Below, piece after piece: positions 15,807-18,272 of a stretch of 18,272 bases of DNA. The number at the start of each line of letters is the position of its first letter. Positions within the stretch are counted from its first letter, which is position 1. Where the stretch lies: NCBI GenBank assembly GCA_025964935.1, contig JAOPXW010000120.1:1-18272 (forward strand), given 5' to 3'. The stretch comes from Friedmanniella sp. GTDB lineage: Bacteria; Actinomycetota; Actinomycetes; Propionibacteriales; Propionibacteriaceae. The position numbers and the translations under genes are program-made. The notes under the pieces were generated by a model. It had not been told where the DNA came from. It saw only the letters and a list, made by a program, of their open reading frames with translations, and made no database searches.

Positions 15807-16418
15807 GTGCGTCGTCCCCTCCTCGCCGTGCTCCTGCTGCTCGGCCTCACCGGCCTGGGCTGGCTCGGCTACCAGTACCTGGGGACCAACCTGATGGCGG
15901 AGCGGGCCTTCGCCTCCGAGCGGGCGGGGCTGCGGGCCCGCTGGGCCGGCGCCGACCCGACCGCGTCGCCGCGCACCGGCGAGGCGACGGCGCTGCTCCG
16001 GGTACCGGGCTTCGGCTCCGGCTACGAAGTGCCGATCCTGGAGGGCACGACGCCGGCCATCCTGGCCCGTGGGGTCGGCCACTACCCGGGGACCGCTCAG
16101 GCCGGACAGCTCGGCAACTTCGCCCTGGCCGGGCACCGGATCACCCACGGGGAGCCGTTCGCCCGGCTGCTCGACCTGCGGCGCGGCGACGAGGTGGTGG
16201 TCGAGACCCGGACGGCTGTCTACACCTACGTGCTCGACCAGCCTCCGGGCGGGCTCACCGTCCGCGACACCGCCGGCTGGGTGCTCGACCCCGTTCCGGG
16301 CCGGCCCACCGCCGCGCCCGGCCAGGCCCTGATCACCCTCACCACGGCCCAGGACCTGCTGGCCACCGATGACCGTGCGGTCGGCTTCGGGCACCTCGTG
16401 AGCACCCGCAACCGCTGA
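15807..16418 (+). CDS. Class E-type sortase lacking its catalytic cysteine
   Basis: Membrane-anchored sortase-fold protein of 203 residues. Sortases join proteins to the cell wall through a His-Cys-Arg triad. Here the N-terminus MRRPLLAVLLLLGLTGLGWLGYQYL is a signal anchor, followed by a linker and the sortase barrel: LLRVPGFGSGYEVPILEG (63-80), GVGHYPGTAQAGQLGNFALAGHRITHGEPF (88-117), GDEVVVET and the closing ITLTT. His110 is present and Arg190 (DDRAVGFGHLV) fits the catalytic Arg. The nucleophile position after ITLTT is Ala181 (GCC) instead of Cys, and the protein contains no cysteine at all. It should therefore be unable to form the acyl-enzyme. The start is GTG. The stop codon lies in the first unit junction of a 17-bp tandem repeat. 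No pilin or LPXTG-type substrate gene is in the window. Confidence 0.88.
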   Translation: MRRPLLAVLLLLGLTGLGWLGYQYLGTNLMAERAFASERAGLRARWAGADPTASPRTGEATALLRVPGFGSGYEVPILEGTTPAILARGVGHYPGTAQAGQLGNFALAGHRITHGEPFARLLDLRRGDEVVVETRTAVYTYVLDQPPGGLTVRDTAGWVLDPVPGRPTAAPGQALITLTTAQDLLATDDRAVGFGHLVSTRNR

Positions 16419-16450
16419 GCACTCGCAACCGCTGAGCACCCGCAAGCGCT
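16400..16450 (+). repeat. Three 17-bp tandem repeats across the sortase stop codon
   Basis: Units at 16400-16416, 16417-16433 and 16434-16450 share the consensus GAGCACCCGCAACCGCT; unit 2 has one C-to-T change and unit 3 one C-to-G change. The sortase stop TGA spans the junction of units 1 and 2, so units 2 and 3 lie in the 3' untranslated region. Confidence 0.9.
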
Positions 16451-16452
16451 GG

Positions 16453-16472
16453 GCCCCAGGGTCACCCGGGGC
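16453..16472. terminator. Hairpin between convergent sortase and lacI-type genes
   Basis: GCCCC, a bulged A and GGG pair across a TCA loop with CCC and GGGGC. This is an 8-bp stem with one bulge in the gap between convergent genes, directly after the tandem repeats. No T-run is present. Confidence 0.5.
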
Positions 16473-16504
16473 TCCGACCCGCGGCCGAGGCGTAGGGGCG
16501 TCGG

Positions 16505-17560
16505 TCAGGCACTCTCCCGCAGGATGACGGTGTGGATGTCGGACGCCGGCCGGCCGGGGAGCGGCTCCCCGGCGATCTTGCTGCTGATGGCCCCGGCGAT
16601 GTAGCGGGCGACCGAGGCCTGGTCGACCTCGACGGTGGTCAGCGTCGGCCACGACACCGCGCCGGCGGCGATGTTGTCGACCCCGATCACCGCCAGGTCG
16701 CCGGGCACCTGCCGGCCCTGCCGGCGCACCCCGGCCATCACGGTGAGCGCGACCTCGTCGTTGTAGGCGCAGACCCCGGTGACGGCGGGCTCGGCGGCCA
16801 GCCAGTCCGCGACGGCGGCGGTGGCCCCGTCCGGGCCGAGGGCGACCGGGTGCACCACCGGCTCCGGAAGGCCGAGCTCGGCGCACGCCTGGCGGACCCC
16901 CTCCAGTCGCGGCTGGGCGAAGGCCAGCACCCGCGGGTCCGCGGGCCAGGCGTAGCCGAGGTGGCGGTGGCCCACGGCCGCGAGGTGCTCGGCCTGGAGG
17001 CGCCCGGTCCGCTGCTCGGGGAGGTCCATAGCCCGCCCGCCGCGGGATCCCCCGAACAGGGCGACGGCCAGCTCGACCCCGGCGGTGCGCAGCCGGGCCG
17101 ACTCGATGTCGTCGAGCTCCTCGAAGGTGATCACGGCCGCCGGGGTGAGGGCCTTCCAGACCTCCGACACCGGGCGGCCGGCGGAGCGGGGGTGAGCCAC
17201 GAAGGTGAAGCCCTGGTCGGCCAGGGCGGTGGAGAGGTGCTCGAGCAGGGCCCCGACGCTCGGCCCGATCGGCCAGTCCGGCAGCAGCAGCAGGACGACG
17301 TCGGAACGGCCGCTGCTCAGGGCCCGGGCCGCCGCCGAGGGCACGTAACCCAGCTCGGCGGCCGCCTTCTGGACGCGCTGCCGGGTCGGCTCGGGGATGA
17401 CCTGGTGCGGCGTGTTGTTCAGCACGTAGCTGACCGTGGCCCGGGACAGCCCGGCGTGCCGGGCCACGTCCGCGGCGGTCGGCCGACGGTTCCGTCGGCG
17501 GTCCGGCCCCGTCGGCTCCGGGGCCGCAGCCCCGTCCCGGTCACCCTCGCCTCTTGTCAC
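16505..17560 (-). CDS. LacI-family transcriptional repressor
   Basis: DNA-binding regulator of 351 residues, probably sugar-responsive. After a disordered basic N-terminus the LacI helix-turn-helix is clear (TAADVARHAGLSRATVSYVLNN, 28-49), followed by the hinge helix SAAARALSSGR (75-85) with its minor-groove leucine. The periplasmic-binding-protein-like core follows: RSDVVLLLLPDWP, GHRHLGYAWPADPRVLAFAQPRLEGVRQAC, TGVCAYNDEVALTVMAGVRRQGRQVPGDLAVIGVDNI and PTLTTVEVDQ. The effector cannot be read out. The start is GTG; the first about 25 residues precede the usual family start and could be shorter in reality. It is divergent from the MFS gene, with an ACTGAC array in between, so it most likely represses that transporter and itself. 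Confidence 0.93.
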   Translation of the reverse strand: MTRGEGDRDGAAAPEPTGPDRRRNRRPTAADVARHAGLSRATVSYVLNNTPHQVIPEPTRQRVQKAAAELGYVPSAAARALSSGRSDVVLLLLPDWPIGPSVGALLEHLSTALADQGFTFVAHPRSAGRPVSEVWKALTPAAVITFEELDDIESARLRTAGVELAVALFGGSRGGRAMDLPEQRTGRLQAEHLAAVGHRHLGYAWPADPRVLAFAQPRLEGVRQACAELGLPEPVVHPVALGPDGATAAVADWLAAEPAVTGVCAYNDEVALTVMAGVRRQGRQVPGDLAVIGVDNIAAGAVSWPTLTTVEVDQASVARYIAGAISSKIAGEPLPGRPASDIHTVILRESA

Positions 17561-17582
17561 GGCTCCGACGATGCCCTACATT

Positions 17583-17629
17583 ACTGACACGCGCAACTGA
17601 CGCGCTTCACTGACACCCTTCAGTCAGTG
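17583..17629. promoter_or_regulatory. Phased ACTGAC repeats and inverted repeat, candidate LacI-family operator
   Basis: ACTGAC occurs at 17583, 17596 and 17609, exactly 13 nt apart, and its complement GTCAGT at 17623. The last pair forms a perfect inverted repeat CACTGAC-N8-GTCAGTG (17608-17629). The array lies in the 92-bp gap between the divergent lacI-type and MFS genes, ending 11 nt before the MFS Shine-Dalgarno, where a repressor would be expected to bind. Confidence 0.6.
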
Positions 17630-17652
17630 CCACCAGCAGCAAAGGAGCAGCA

Positions 17653-18272
17653 ATGAGCAGCACCGGCAGCCCGTACGGCGAGGTCCCGCCGACGGCCAAG
17701 GCGGGGGTGGCGCTGGACGCGACCAACCCGCACGAGCACCACTGGTTCCAGGTGCCCACCAAGGAGGTCGGCCCCAGATTCGTCGGGGGCCTGGTCTTCG
17801 CGCAGTTCGTCTTCTTCGTCGCGCTGCTCGGCCCGGCGATCATCGGGATCGGGGTCAAGGTCCAGTCGATCGTCCCGGACGCCGAGAAGGCTCCGGCGCT
17901 GGCGACCGTGGCCGGCTTCGGCGCCCTGTTCGCGGTGATCGGCAACGTGTTGTTCGGCCGACTCTCCGACCGCACCACGAGCCGCTTCGGTCGCCGCCGC
18001 CCCTGGATCGTCGCCGGCACGATCGCCATGACCGTCGCCTTCGTCATCATCGCCCTGGGTCAGAGCGTGACGGTCGTCCTGGTCGGTTGGTGCCTGGCGC
18101 AGCTCGGTGCGAACGCCACGCTGGCGCCGTTCGTCGCCACCATCTCCGACCAGGTCCCGAGGTTCCAGCGCGGCAGCGTGTCCGCGCTGCTGGGCATCGC
18201 CCAGAACGTCGGCATCCTCGGCGGCACCTACCTCGCCCAGATCTTCGCCGACCAGCTGGTGATCCTGTTCGT
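17653..18272 (+). CDS. MFS transporter, N-terminal part (cut by window end)
   Basis: The ATG, 5 nt after AAAGGAG (17641-17647), opens a frame that stays open to the window end (206 residues seen). It encodes a Major Facilitator Superfamily permease: a cytoplasmic N-terminus of about 40 residues, helix 1 (about 43-66), helix 2 (about 84-100), the MFS signature loop GRLSDRTTSRFGRRRPW (102-118) between helices 2 and 3, and further helices at about 119-135, 139-160 and 175-195. The loop motif with RRRPW resembles the sugar-transporting MFS proteins of actinobacteria that sit beside LacI regulators; the substrate itself is unknown. Divergence from the LacI-type gene suggests substrate-induced expression. 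The C-terminal half lies outside the window. Confidence 0.92.
   Translation, partial: MSSTGSPYGEVPPTAKAGVALDATNPHEHHWFQVPTKEVGPRFVGGLVFAQFVFFVALLGPAIIGIGVKVQSIVPDAEKAPALATVAGFGALFAVIGNVLFGRLSDRTTSRFGRRRPWIVAGTIAMTVAFVIIALGQSVTVVLVGWCLAQLGANATLAPFVATISDQVPRFQRGSVSALLGIAQNVGILGGTYLAQIFADQLVILF

Noticed and set aside
17607..18050. 147-codon open frame on the minus strand at the right end
   Set aside because: It is antisense to the MFS transporter, which has a clean Shine-Dalgarno, MFS signature loop and hydrophobic helices.

Overview
The window is a GC-rich stretch of a chromosome from an actinobacterium. Three things point there: the gene order dnaK-grpE-dnaJ-hspR followed by clpB, HspR/HAIR-type operators instead of CIRCE, and several start codons sitting 6-7 nt after a -10-like hexamer, as in leaderless actinobacterial genes. 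A class E-type sortase and a DapC-like aminotransferase fit the same phylum. The order Propionibacteriales (Microlunatus/Friedmanniella/Nocardioides-like) is my guess from protein flavour and is not proven here.

Region 1 (1-6785) is the heat-shock block. It holds the 3' part of dnaK, then grpE (4-nt overlap), dnaJ and hspR on the + strand, then clpB behind its own promoter. DnaK, GrpE and DnaJ form the Hsp70 refolding machine, ClpB is the partner disaggregase, and HspR is the repressor expected to control both units. Two HAIR-type inverted repeats lie between hspR and clpB. The first is embedded in a perfect 31-nt palindrome that may also terminate the upstream operon. A ten-codon leader ORF may couple into the TTG start of dnaJ. 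DnaK carries unusual substitutions at nearly invariant positions.

Region 2 (6786-11058) holds four unrelated transcription units: a small DoxX-like membrane protein, a GH13 enzyme of the trehalose-synthase/alpha-amylase type, a secreted M43 (pappalysin-like) zinc metalloprotease whose Shine-Dalgarno sits in a 9-bp hairpin, and a CorA-type divalent cation transporter on the - strand. GC-rich hairpins separate them.

Region 3 (11059-12947) is an accessory, partly decayed patch, visibly less GC-rich. It contains a broken quinol-type nitric oxide reductase (large internal deletion, frameshift, loss of the catalytic part), a DUF488 gene and a PNPOx-fold flavin-binding protein.

Region 4 (12948-16418) returns to core-like sequence: a spermidine-synthase-like methyltransferase-fold protein, a proline-rich four-helix membrane protein, a DapC-like PLP aminotransferase (- strand), and a class E-type sortase that has lost its catalytic cysteine. 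Three 17-bp tandem repeats run through the sortase stop codon.

Region 5 (16453-18272) is a divergent pair: a LacI-family repressor (- strand) and the start of an MFS transporter (+ strand, cut by the window end). A phased array of ACTGAC elements lies between them. No tRNA, rRNA, CRISPR array or insertion sequence was seen.
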